Below, piece after piece: positions 18,089 to 26,083 of a DNA stretch of 64,000 bases. The DNA comes from LMUY01 sp965199555 (lineage in GTDB: Bacteria; Pseudomonadota; Alphaproteobacteria; Acetobacterales; Acetobacteraceae). The stretch is taken from positions 248,001 through 312,000 of the forward strand of contig CBDASJ010000017.1 of assembly GCA_965199555.1 (NCBI GenBank), in the 5' to 3' direction. The first letter of the stretch is position 1; the number at the start of each line of letters is the position of its first letter. Position numbers and translations under genes: made by a program. The notes below the pieces were generated by a model, which saw only the letters and a program-made list of their open reading frames with translations, had not been told where the DNA came from and made no database searches.

Positions 18089-19042
18089 TCAGGACAGGGG
18101 GGCGGGCAGCTTGAAGATCACGTCTTCTTCGGTCACCCGGCGTTCCTCGATCCCCAACGTATAGCGCTCCGCCAAATGGGTGATCATTTCCTGCACCAGC
18201 GCCTCGGGTGCGGAGGCGCCGGCTGTCAGCCCCAGCGTCTCGACATTATCCATCAGCGTCCAGTCGAGATCGCGCGCCCGGGGCACCAGCACGGCGCGCT
18301 TGGCACCCGCCCGCTCCGCCACTTCGCGCAGCCGTTGGGAGTTGGAGGAGTTCGGGCTGCCGATCACGATCACCAGGTCGCAATCCGCCGCCACGGCCTT
18401 CACCGCCGCCTGGCGGTTGGTGGTGGCGTAGCAGATGTCTTCCCGCTTCGGTCCCTCGATGCCGGGGAACCGGGTGCGCAGCACGTCCACGATCTCCGCC
18501 GTGTCGTCCACCGACAGGGTGGTCTGCGTGATGAAGGCCAGTGGCCCGGGCGCGGGCTGCACCTGGGTGGCTTCGTCCGCGTCCTGCACCAGGGTCACGG
18601 CGCCGGGCGGCAGTTGGCCCATGGTGCCGACGACTTCCGGGTGGCCGGCATGGCCGATCATCAGGATGTGCCGCTGCTCGGGGCCGCCATTGCCGAAATG
18701 CCGCTCCGCTTCCCGGTGCACCTTGCTGACCAGCGGGCAGGTGGCGTCGTAGTAATGCAGGTGCCGCCGCTCCGCTTCCTGCGGGACGGCCTTTGGCACG
18801 CCGTGGGCGGAGAACACGACGTGTGCGTCGGGCGGCACCTCGTCCAACTCCTCCACGAACACGGCGCCCTGTGCTTCCAGCGCTTCCACCACGGTGCGGT
18901 TATGCACGATCTCGTGGCGGACATAGACGGGGGCCCCGAAGCGCCGGATGGCTTCCTCGACGACTCGGATGGCACGGTCCACCCCGGCGCAGAAGCCGCG
19001 CGGGCCGGAAAGCAGGATGCGTAGGGGGCGTTTTTCGGCCAT
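18089..19042 (-). CDS. ispH: 4-hydroxy-3-methylbut-2-enyl diphosphate reductase
   Basis: 317 residues from ATG 19042 (MAEKRPLRILLSGPRGFCAGVDRAI). IspH performs the last step of the MEP isoprenoid pathway, reducing HMBPP to IPP and DMAPP with a 4Fe-4S cluster. The three cluster cysteines are visible in GFCAGV, DATCPLVSKVH and DICYATTNRQ. Other conserved pieces are SAHGVP, the TQTTLS segment and IGSPNSSNS. A longer upstream frame exists, but its extra residues are unlike the family. It lies upstream of thrB and rnhA on the same strand, 39 bases from thrB. IPP made here would feed the polyprenyl diphosphate synthase encoded at 37.7 kb. Confidence 0.95.
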   Translation of the reverse strand: MAEKRPLRILLSGPRGFCAGVDRAIRVVEEAIRRFGAPVYVRHEIVHNRTVVEALEAQGAVFVEELDEVPPDAHVVFSAHGVPKAVPQEAERRHLHYYDATCPLVSKVHREAERHFGNGGPEQRHILMIGHAGHPEVVGTMGQLPPGAVTLVQDADEATQVQPAPGPLAFITQTTLSVDDTAEIVDVLRTRFPGIEGPKREDICYATTNRQAAVKAVAADCDLVIVIGSPNSSNSQRLREVAERAGAKRAVLVPRARDLDWTLMDNVETLGLTAGASAPEALVQEMITHLAERYTLGIEERRVTEEDVIFKLPAPLS

Positions 19043-19144
19043 GTTGTCCGCGGTGACTGTGGCGGGCAGTATATGCCTCCCCACCCGTCCTGTCACAACC
19101 CGGCCGTCCCGTCGCGCCGTGGGGACGCCCTGCCGGAGTCGCCG

Positions 19145-19723
19145 ATGCCCGTTGCCACCCACCCCCGTCCCCTGCGCCGCATCTGCCGTGCGCTGTTCTC
19201 CGCCTGTCCCGGCACGGGGCTGCTGCTGCTTGCCACCGCGGGGCTCGCCGGCTGCGGCCCTACGCTGCCGAAGTTCGCCCCGGCTTGCCCGCAAACGGGA
19301 ATCCTACGCGACGGCGCGGACCTGACCCAGTTTCGCGGCAACGGCACCGACCTGACGGACATGATCGTGGACGGCCGCATCACCGGGCTGTCCGGCAAAT
19401 GCTCCCTGGACGACCTGACGCATCTGCACACCGTGATTTCCGTCGGCATGGACCTGACGCGCGGCCCGGCGGCGCCTGGCCGGCAGGTGGGCGTGACCTA
19501 CTTCATCTCCGTGTCCCGCGGCGACACCATCCTCGACAAGAAGGACTACACCTTCAACGTCGCATTCCCCGCCAATTCGGAGCGGGTGCGGCTTACCGGT
19601 GACCAGATCGACCTCGTCCTGCCGGTCAACGACAAGCTGTCCGGCGAGAGCTATCGCGTGCTGGTCGGCTTCCAGTTGACGCCGGACCAATTGGCCTTCA
19701 ACCGAAAGCGCGGCGTGCGCTAG
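19145..19723 (+). CDS. Predicted lipoprotein of unknown function
   Basis: 192 residues from ATG 19145. A basic N-terminus is followed by a hydrophobic stretch and a lipobox (LLLLATAGLAGC), so it should be processed by signal peptidase II and anchored to the periplasmic face of a membrane. The mature part has a cysteine pair (ACPQ and GKCS) and beta-rich segments such as GVTYFISVSRGDTILDKKDY and RVLVGFQLTPDQLAFNRKR. I recognise it as a conserved type of alphaproteobacterial lipoprotein but cannot assign a role. It is divergent from ispH and 58 bases before the solute-binding protein gene. Confidence 0.78.
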   Translation: MPVATHPRPLRRICRALFSACPGTGLLLLATAGLAGCGPTLPKFAPACPQTGILRDGADLTQFRGNGTDLTDMIVDGRITGLSGKCSLDDLTHLHTVISVGMDLTRGPAAPGRQVGVTYFISVSRGDTILDKKDYTFNVAFPANSERVRLTGDQIDLVLPVNDKLSGESYRVLVGFQLTPDQLAFNRKRGVR

Positions 19724-19781
19724 AAGCTGGGATCGTTGCTGCTACACTCGTCCCGACTCCGTTCCGATGAAAGGTCCCCCC

Positions 19782-21389
19782 ATGGTCGCTTCCGGCCGCT
19801 TCCGCGCCCTCCTGCTCGCCGGTGCTGCCTTGCTGGGGGCGGGCCTGGCGACCGGCGCCACCGCCAAGACGCTGGTCTACTGCTCGGAAGGCTCGCCGGA
19901 GAACTTCAACCCGATGATCAACACCACCGGGACCACGTTCGATGCCACTCGGCCCGTCTACAGCCAGTTGGTGCAGTTCAAGCATGGCAGCACCGATTTG
20001 GAGCCGGGCCTGGCGGAACGCTGGGACGTTTCGGCGGACGGCAAGGTCTTCACCTTCCACCTGCGCCACGGCGTGAAGTGGCACAGCAACGCCCAGTTCA
20101 AGCCCACGCGGGACTTCAACGCGGATGACGTGCTGTTCTCCTTCAACCGGCAAGGCAAGGAGGATTCGCCGTATCACAAGGTATCCGGCGGCTCGTACGA
20201 TTATTACGGGGACATGGGATTCGCCAAGCTGATCACCGCCATCGACGCAGTGGACCCGTACACCGTGCGCTTCACCTTGTCGGAGCCGCAGGCGCCTTTC
20301 CTGGCGGATTTGGCGATGGACTTCGCCTCGATCCAGTCCGCCGAATATGCCGACGTGCTGATGAAGGCCGGCAAGCCCGAGCAGATCGACCAGGTGCCGA
20401 TCGGCACCGGGCCGTTTTCCTTTGTCGCCTACCAGCGCGATGCGACCATCCGCTATCGCCGGTTCGACGAGTTCTGGGGCCCGAAGGCCAAGCTGGACGC
20501 GCTGGTGTTCTCCATCAACAAGGACCCGGCGGTGCGCCTGGCCAAGCTGCGGGCCGATGAGTGCCAGATCATGGCCTACCCGTCGCCGGCGGACCTGCCT
20601 GGTATCAAGATCGACCCGAAGCTGGACCTGATGTCGCTGCCGGGCCTGAACATCGGCTACCTTGCCTTCAACAACGGCAAGAAGCCGTTCGACGACAAGC
20701 GCGTGCGGCAGGCGGTCAACATGGCCATCGACAAGCAGGCGATCCTGACCGCGGTGTATGGCGGCGCCGGGCAGTCCGCCAAGAACCTGATCCCGCCGAC
20801 CATGTGGTCGTATGACGACGCGGTGACGGACTACCCGCACGACCCGGACGCCGCCAAGAAGCTGCTGGCCGACGCCGGCTTCCCCAACGGGTTCGAGACC
20901 GATCTGTGGGCGATGCCGGTGCAGCGCCCGTACAACCCGGATGCGCGCCGCGTCGCCGAGCTGATGCAGGCGGATTTGATGAAGGTCGGCATCCGCGCCC
21001 GCATCGTCAGTTATGAATGGGGCGAGTATCGCAAGCGCGTGCAGGCGGGCGAGCACCAGATGGCAGAATTGGGCTGGACCGGCGACAACGGCGACCCGGA
21101 CAATTTCTTCACCCCGCTGGCAAGCTGCGCCGCGGCGCGGGTGGGCGGCGGCAGCGCGTCCAAATGGTGCAACAAGGATTTCGACGCCTTGATCCAGAAG
21201 GCGGCGACGCTGCCCACCCAAGCGGACCGGGCCAAGCTGTACGAGCAGGCGCAGGTGATCATGCACGAGGAGGCGCCCTTCTTCCTGATCGCGCATTCCG
21301 TCGCCTTCCAGCCGCTGCGCAAGAACGTGACCGGCTACACGATGAGCCCGTTGGGCGCCCATTTGTTCGACCAGGTCGACCTGAACTGA
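19782..21389 (+). CDS. ABC transporter dipeptide/oligopeptide-binding protein (DppA-like, SBP family 5)
   Basis: 535 residues from ATG 19782, chosen over ATG 19767 because an AAAGG box sits 7 bases upstream of it. A signal peptide (ALLLAGAALLGAGLATGATA) leads into TLVYCSEGSPENFNPMINTTGTTFDA, the family 5 opening, followed by VYSQLVQFKHGSTDLEPGLAERWDVSADGKVFTFHLRHGVKW. The C-terminal lobe has ELGWTGDNGDPDNFFTPLASC, very like DppA. It should bind di- or oligopeptides in the periplasm for the permease encoded 4 bases downstream. Only one permease gene follows; a second permease and ATPase genes are not in this window. Confidence 0.92.
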   Translation: MVASGRFRALLLAGAALLGAGLATGATAKTLVYCSEGSPENFNPMINTTGTTFDATRPVYSQLVQFKHGSTDLEPGLAERWDVSADGKVFTFHLRHGVKWHSNAQFKPTRDFNADDVLFSFNRQGKEDSPYHKVSGGSYDYYGDMGFAKLITAIDAVDPYTVRFTLSEPQAPFLADLAMDFASIQSAEYADVLMKAGKPEQIDQVPIGTGPFSFVAYQRDATIRYRRFDEFWGPKAKLDALVFSINKDPAVRLAKLRADECQIMAYPSPADLPGIKIDPKLDLMSLPGLNIGYLAFNNGKKPFDDKRVRQAVNMAIDKQAILTAVYGGAGQSAKNLIPPTMWSYDDAVTDYPHDPDAAKKLLADAGFPNGFETDLWAMPVQRPYNPDARRVAELMQADLMKVGIRARIVSYEWGEYRKRVQAGEHQMAELGWTGDNGDPDNFFTPLASCAAARVGGGSASKWCNKDFDALIQKAATLPTQADRAKLYEQAQVIMHEEAPFFLIAHSVAFQPLRKNVTGYTMSPLGAHLFDQVDLN

Positions 21390-21393
21390 GCGC

Positions 21394-22401
21394 TTGATCC
21401 GCCTGCTGGCCCGGCGGCTGGCGCTGATCGTCCCGACCCTGGTCGGCGTCACGCTGCTGGGCTTCCTCCTCGTGCACGCCGTGCCGGGCGACCCGATCGA
21501 GGTGCGCACCGGCGAACATGGCATCTCGCCGGAGCGGCTGGCCTATTTCCGGCACGAGCTGGGGCTGGACCAGCCGTTGTGGAAGCAATTCGCCGATTAC
21601 GAGTGGCAGTTGCTGCACGGCGACATGGGCCACTCCCTGGTGACGCAGGAAAGCGTCTGGACCGAGTTCACCACCTTCTTCCCCGCCACGGTCGAACTGG
21701 GCGTCTGCGCGATGCTGTTCGCCCTGGTGATCGGGCTGCCGCTGGGGGTGATCGCGGCGGTGCGGCGCGGCTCGCCGCTGGATTACGGGCTGATCGGGAT
21801 TTCGGTGACGGGCGCCTCCATGCCGATCTTCTGGTGGGGGCTGATGGCGATCCTGGTGTTCTCCGTGGCGCTGGGCTGGACGCCCGTGTCCGGCCGCATC
21901 GACGAGCTATACTATGTGGAACCCCATACCGGGTTCCTGCTGATCGACAGCCTGTTCTTCAGCGACGACAAGGGCGCGTTCGTATCCGCTCTGCGCCACC
22001 TGATCCTGCCGACCATCGTGCTGGGCACCATTCCGCTGGCCACGATCGCGCGCATGACCCGTTCCGCCATGCTGGAGGTGTTGGGCGAGGATTACGTGCG
22101 CACCGCGCGGGCGAAGGGCCTGTCGCCGGGCCGCGTCGTCGTGGTGCACGCGCTGCGCAACGCGCTGATCCCCGTGGTGACGGTACTGGGGTTGCAGGTC
22201 GGTTCCCTGCTGGGCGGCGCGATCCTGACGGAAACGGTGTTCTCCTGGCCGGGCGTCGGGCATTGGCTGGTGGAGAGTGTGCAGCGCCGCGACTACAACG
22301 TGCTGCAAGGCGGCACGCTGCTGATCGCGATCCTGGTCATGCTGGTCAATCTGGGGGTGGACGTGCTGTACGGCGTGCTGAACCCGCGGTTGCGGCGGTG
22401 A
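21394..22401 (+). CDS. ABC transporter dipeptide permease, DppB type
   Basis: 335 residues from a TTG start (IRLLARRLALIVPTLVGVTLLGFLLVHAVPGDPIE), the canonical DppB/OppB N-terminus. The 'AxxLG..L.Y.RTARAKGL' region is present as VLGEDYVRTARAKGLSPGRVVVVHALRNALIPVVTVLG, followed by LLGGAILTETVFSWPGVGHWLVESVQRRDYNVLQGG. The length is normal. It lies 4 bases after the binding-protein stop, so both are cotranscribed. The next gene is an aminotransferase rather than the expected DppC-type permease, so the operon is incomplete here. Confidence 0.92.
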   Translation: MIRLLARRLALIVPTLVGVTLLGFLLVHAVPGDPIEVRTGEHGISPERLAYFRHELGLDQPLWKQFADYEWQLLHGDMGHSLVTQESVWTEFTTFFPATVELGVCAMLFALVIGLPLGVIAAVRRGSPLDYGLIGISVTGASMPIFWWGLMAILVFSVALGWTPVSGRIDELYYVEPHTGFLLIDSLFFSDDKGAFVSALRHLILPTIVLGTIPLATIARMTRSAMLEVLGEDYVRTARAKGLSPGRVVVVHALRNALIPVVTVLGLQVGSLLGGAILTETVFSWPGVGHWLVESVQRRDYNVLQGGTLLIAILVMLVNLGVDVLYGVLNPRLRR

Positions 22402-22435
22402 CTGCCCGCCGCGGCAAGGAAAGGACCAACGCATC

Positions 22436-23305
22436 GTGAGCCGCATCGCCTACGTCAACGGCCGCTACGTGCCACAATCCGAGGCCAGCGTGAACGTGGA
22501 AGACCGCGGCTTCCAATTCGCGGATGGCGTCTACGAGGTGCTGTACATGGCGGGCGGGCGCTTCCTGGACGAGGAGCTGCACATGCGTCGGCTGGAACGC
22601 TCCTTGAACGAGATCAGCATCGCGCCGCCGATGGGCCGCCGCGCCATGATGCACGTGGTCCGCGAAGTCACCCGGCGCAACCGGCTGCGCGACGGGCTGG
22701 CCTACATGCAGATCACGCGCGGCGTGGCACGCCGGGACCACGCGTTTCCCGCCCGGCCGATCCCTGCGGCGATGGTGGTAACCTGCCGCCGTACGCCGCC
22801 CTTCCCCAAGGATCCCGAGGCCTGGGCGGGCAGCGCGATCTCGGCGTCGGACCAGCGATGGGAGCGATGCGACATCAAGTCGACCGGGCTGCTCGCCAAC
22901 GTGCTGGCCAAGCAGGCCGCGCGCGAGGCCGGCGCCTATGAGGCGATCCTGATCGATCGCGACGGCATCGTCACGGAAGGGTCGTCGACCACGGTGTGGG
23001 TGGTGGACGCGGCGGGCGTGCTGCGCACCCGGCACCTGAGCCACGCCATCCTGCCAGGCTGCACCCGCGCCTCGCTGCTGGCGCAGATGGCGGCGGCGGG
23101 GCTGCACGGCGAGGAGGGGGCGGTCAGCGAGGCCGAGCTGCGCGGCGCACGGGAGGTCTTCGTCACCAGCGCCACCTCGTTCGTCAAGCCGATCACCCGC
23201 CTGGATGGCGCCCCGGTGGGCGACGGCACGGTCGGACCGGTGACGCGCCGCTTATTCGCCTTGTTCGCCCAACATGTCACGGGGATGGCGAACGCGCGGG
23301 AATAG
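22436..23305 (+). CDS. D-amino-acid aminotransferase (class IV PLP enzyme)
   Basis: 289 residues from GTG 22436. The opening IAYVNGRYVPQSEASVNVEDRGFQFADGVYEV is typical of D-alanine transaminases. The PLP lysine is in RCDIKSTGLLANVLAKQAA (about residue 148), and the phosphate-binding segment EGSSTTVWVVD follows. The enzyme would interconvert D-alanine and D-glutamate with their keto acids, supplying peptidoglycan precursors. Other class IV enzymes (branched-chain or aminodeoxychorismate lyase) are less likely given the CDIKS motif. A 34-base gap from the permease gene suggests cotranscription with the peptide-uptake genes. Confidence 0.88.
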   Translation: MSRIAYVNGRYVPQSEASVNVEDRGFQFADGVYEVLYMAGGRFLDEELHMRRLERSLNEISIAPPMGRRAMMHVVREVTRRNRLRDGLAYMQITRGVARRDHAFPARPIPAAMVVTCRRTPPFPKDPEAWAGSAISASDQRWERCDIKSTGLLANVLAKQAAREAGAYEAILIDRDGIVTEGSSTTVWVVDAAGVLRTRHLSHAILPGCTRASLLAQMAAAGLHGEEGAVSEAELRGAREVFVTSATSFVKPITRLDGAPVGDGTVGPVTRRLFALFAQHVTGMANARE

Positions 23306-23321
23306 ACAGTGTACGTGACGC

Positions 23322-23349
23322 TTGCTTTGACCGGGCGGATGGCTACATT
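23322..23349 (+). promoter_or_regulatory. Possible sigma-70 promoter upstream of hfq
   Basis: A TTGCTT hexamer (23322-23327) and TACATT (23344-23349) are separated by 16 bases, 88 bases ahead of the hfq ATG in a 131-base gap. The match is moderate, and no other -35/-10 pair in the gap looks better. The leader between it and hfq contains an A-rich stretch (AACAACAACAATATAAGGA) that includes the ribosome-binding site and, by analogy with autoregulated hfq genes, could bind Hfq itself. Confidence 0.35.
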
Positions 23350-23436
23350 TGTGCGGCGCGATCGGGACCTGTGTGCCCGATACGGTGACAAAAAGTCGGA
23401 CTTGGCTAGAACAACAACAATATAAGGATTGGCATT

Positions 23437-23739
23437 ATGGCCAGTGAAAAGTCGCAGAACGTGCAGGACGTGTTCCTGAACCACGTCCGCAAGAGCAAGG
23501 CCCCGGTTACAGTATTCCTGGTGAATGGCGTGAAGCTGCAGGGCATCATCACCTGGTTCGACAACTTCTCCGTGCTGCTGCGGCGCGACGGACACACCCA
23601 GCTCGTCTACAAGCACGCGATCAGCACCGTCATGCCCGGTGCCCCGATCCAATTGTTCGACGCGACCAAGGCCGAAGCGGGCGCCCCGACCTCAACCGCG
23701 ATGGCGCGGGAGATGCTGACTGCCGACGCAGCGGTCTGA
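23437..23739 (+). CDS. hfq: RNA chaperone Hfq
   Basis: 100 residues. The Sm1 motif (NVQDVFLNHVRKSKAPVTVFLVNGVKLQGIITWFDNFSVLLRR) and the Sm2 motif YKHAIS (about residues 58-63) are intact, so the hexameric ring with its U-binding proximal face should form. The C-terminal tail is short and acidic, like other alphaproteobacterial Hfq proteins. Hfq promotes pairing of small RNAs with target mRNAs. The start is preceded by AAGGA at 23425. hflX follows immediately, the usual bacterial order. Confidence 0.97.
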   Translation: MASEKSQNVQDVFLNHVRKSKAPVTVFLVNGVKLQGIITWFDNFSVLLRRDGHTQLVYKHAISTVMPGAPIQLFDATKAEAGAPTSTAMAREMLTADAAV

Positions 23740-23851
23740 CGCAACGGTCCGCCCCACGCGGGCGGCCGTCATCCTGCCATGGGAGCGGCCGGACCGGGCC
23801 GACGTCCCGCGCGCTGCGGAGGCCAGGCTGGCGGAAGCCGTCGGCCTTGCC

Positions 23852-25012
23852 GTGTCAATCGGCTTGGTGGTGGTCCACACCGCCATCCTGCCGCTCCGCA
23901 CCCGGCGGCCCTCGACCTTGTTGGGCGAGGGCCAGGCCGCGGCGCAGCACGAGGCGCTGGAGGCAGGGGATGTCGCGGTCGCGGTGGTGGACGCCGCGTT
24001 GACCCCGGTGCAGCAGCGCAATCTGGAGCGCGCCTGGGGCTGCAAGGTCATCGATCGCACCGGCCTGATCCTGGATATCTTCGGTGAGCGCGCCCGCACC
24101 AAGGAAGGCTCCTTGCAGGTGGAACTCGCCCATCTGGACTACCAGCGCAGCCGCCTGGTGCGGTCCTGGACCCACCTTGAACGGCAGCGCGGCGGCTTCG
24201 GCTTCCTGGGTGGCCCCGGCGAGACGCAGATCGAGGCCGACCGCCGCCTGATCACCGACCGCATCGTCCGCTTGAAGAAGGATCTGGAGCAGGTCCGGCG
24301 CACCCGCGGCCTGCACCGCAGCGCCCGCACCCGCGTGCCGTTTCCCGTGGCGGCGCTGGTGGGCTACACCAACGCCGGCAAGTCCACCCTGTTCAACGCG
24401 CTGACCGGCGCTGCCGTGCACGCGCAGGACCAGCTCTTCGCCACGCTGGACCCCACCATGCGGGGCCTGCGGCTGCCATCCGGCCGCCGGGCGATCCTGT
24501 CGGACACGGTGGGCTTCATCAGCGAACTGCCGACCGAGCTGGTGGCCGCCTTCCGCGCCACGCTGGAGGAGGTGGCGGAGGCAGACGTGATCCTGCACGT
24601 CCGCGACGTGGCGCATCCGGACAGCGCGGCGCAGCGGGCGGACGTCGTCGCGGTGCTGGAAGGCATGGAGGCGGACGGCACGCTGGACGCCGATTGGCGC
24701 AGCCGCACCGTCGAGGTGCTCAACAAGGCCGATCTGCTGGGTGGCATCGCCCAGGTGCCATTGCGCGACGGCGCCGTGCCCGTATCGGCGGTCACGGGGG
24801 AGGGGGTGCCGGCACTGCTCGCCACCGTGGACGCGCGCATCGCCGCGGGGATGGAGCAGGCGGAGTACACGATCCCGCCGGATGACGGCGCCCGGCTCGC
24901 CTGGCTGTATCAGCACGGCGAAGTGGTGGCGCGCGCCGACGCCGACGACGCGATCCGGCTGCGCGTGCGCCTGTTGCCGGCCGACCGCGCCCGGTTCGAG
25001 CATCTCGCGTGA
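23852..25012 (+). CDS. hflX: Ribosome-associated GTPase HflX (N-terminus uncertain)
   Basis: 386 residues from GTG 23852. The N-terminal HflX domain (LLGEGQAAAQHEALEAGDVAVAVVDAALTPVQQRNLERAWGCKVIDRTGLILDIF) precedes GFGFLGGPGETQIEADRR and the G domain: G1 GYTNAGKST from about residue 171, G3 DTVGF, G4 NKAD. HflX binds 50S subunits and splits stalled ribosomes. The frame is open back to 23720 and encodes the family-like RPTRAAVILPWERPDRADVPRAAEARLAEAVGL, but that stretch holds no ATG, GTG or TTG; only a CTG at 23720, inside hfq, is available. GTG 23852 therefore probably truncates the protein. The stop overlaps the next gene's GTG start. Confidence 0.9.
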   Translation: MSIGLVVVHTAILPLRTRRPSTLLGEGQAAAQHEALEAGDVAVAVVDAALTPVQQRNLERAWGCKVIDRTGLILDIFGERARTKEGSLQVELAHLDYQRSRLVRSWTHLERQRGGFGFLGGPGETQIEADRRLITDRIVRLKKDLEQVRRTRGLHRSARTRVPFPVAALVGYTNAGKSTLFNALTGAAVHAQDQLFATLDPTMRGLRLPSGRRAILSDTVGFISELPTELVAAFRATLEEVAEADVILHVRDVAHPDSAAQRADVVAVLEGMEADGTLDADWRSRTVEVLNKADLLGGIAQVPLRDGAVPVSAVTGEGVPALLATVDARIAAGMEQAEYTIPPDDGARLAWLYQHGEVVARADADDAIRLRVRLLPADRARFEHLA

Positions 25013-25833
25013 TCGACGCCGCCACCTGGGAGGAGGTCGTCACCCTGCTGCGGCTGGCGGCGCGGACGGAGATCATGCCCCGGTTCCGCAAGCTGCGGCC
25101 GGACATGGTGCACGAGAAATCCAGCCCGTCCGACCTGGTGACCGAGGCCGACGTGGCGGCGGAGGACGTGATCACGCGCGGCCTGCACCGCCTGTTTCCC
25201 GGCTGCCTGGTGGTGGGGGAGGAAGCCTGTGCCGCCGACCCGGACCTGCTGGGGCGGCTGGCGGGCGCCGAGCTGGCGTTCGTGGTGGACCCGATCGACG
25301 GCACCGCGAACTACGTCGCCGGACTGCCCTTGTTCGGCGTCATGGCCGCCTGCGTGGCCGCCGGCCAGGTCGTGGCCAGCGCGATCCTGGAGCCGGTGGG
25401 CGACACCACCGCCACCGCGCTGCTGGGCGGCGGTGCCTGGATGGCGGACGCGGAGGGCGGCCGCACCCGGCTCCACGTGGCGTCTCCGGCCAAGCCTGGG
25501 TCGATGACGGGGTGCGTGTCTTGGCGCTACATGCCGGAGCCGATGCGCGGCACCGTAATGCGCAACATGGTGCGGCTGGGGGTGTCCTGCGATTACCGCT
25601 GTGCGGCGCACCAGTACCGCATGCTGGCCGCCGGGCACGCCGACTACATGGTGTTCAACCGCCTGCTGCCGTGGGATCACCTGCCGGGCTGGCTGCTGCA
25701 CCAGGAGGCCGGCGGCTTCTCGGCGCATTTCGACGGCTCGCCATTGGCCGCGAGCGACCTCACCGGCGGGCTGATCTGCGCGGCCGACCGGGCGAGCTTC
25801 GACGCGCTGTCTGCGACGCTGTTCGCGGGCTGA
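25009..25833 (+). CDS. Inositol monophosphatase family phosphatase
   Basis: 274 residues from GTG 25009, overlapping the hflX stop by 4 bases. The metal-dependent phosphatase motifs are complete: SDLVTEADVAAE, VVGEEAC with the metal-binding Glu, VVDPIDGTANYVAG (Asp at about residue 94), and the C-terminal LPWDHLPGWLLHQEAGG (from about residue 222). Members of this family hydrolyse inositol phosphate, histidinol phosphate or 3'-phosphoadenosine phosphate. The sequence does not decide between these, although WDHLPG in place of WDxAAG departs from classic SuhB. Confidence 0.85.
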   Translation: MIDAATWEEVVTLLRLAARTEIMPRFRKLRPDMVHEKSSPSDLVTEADVAAEDVITRGLHRLFPGCLVVGEEACAADPDLLGRLAGAELAFVVDPIDGTANYVAGLPLFGVMAACVAAGQVVASAILEPVGDTTATALLGGGAWMADAEGGRTRLHVASPAKPGSMTGCVSWRYMPEPMRGTVMRNMVRLGVSCDYRCAAHQYRMLAAGHADYMVFNRLLPWDHLPGWLLHQEAGGFSAHFDGSPLAASDLTGGLICAADRASFDALSATLFAG

Positions 25834-26083
25834 CTGGCGGCTACGTCCTGCTTGCCTCGGGGATGCGCAGCCTTGTAGGCTCGGCGGCGCCGTTCAACGC
25901 CAGACCACGGGAGGGCTGGATGCACGCGTATAACCAGCGCCACCCCAGAGGTCCTGTTTCCGCCCTGCGATAGCTTTTCGCAGGGCAGCCCGCCCGAAGC
26001 CACGTCGCTTTCGTTCCGGACTGTCCTTGTCCCAGCTGCCTGGCCACGCGCGTCGGCCAGCGCCCGAACGGATACCTGTCGAC

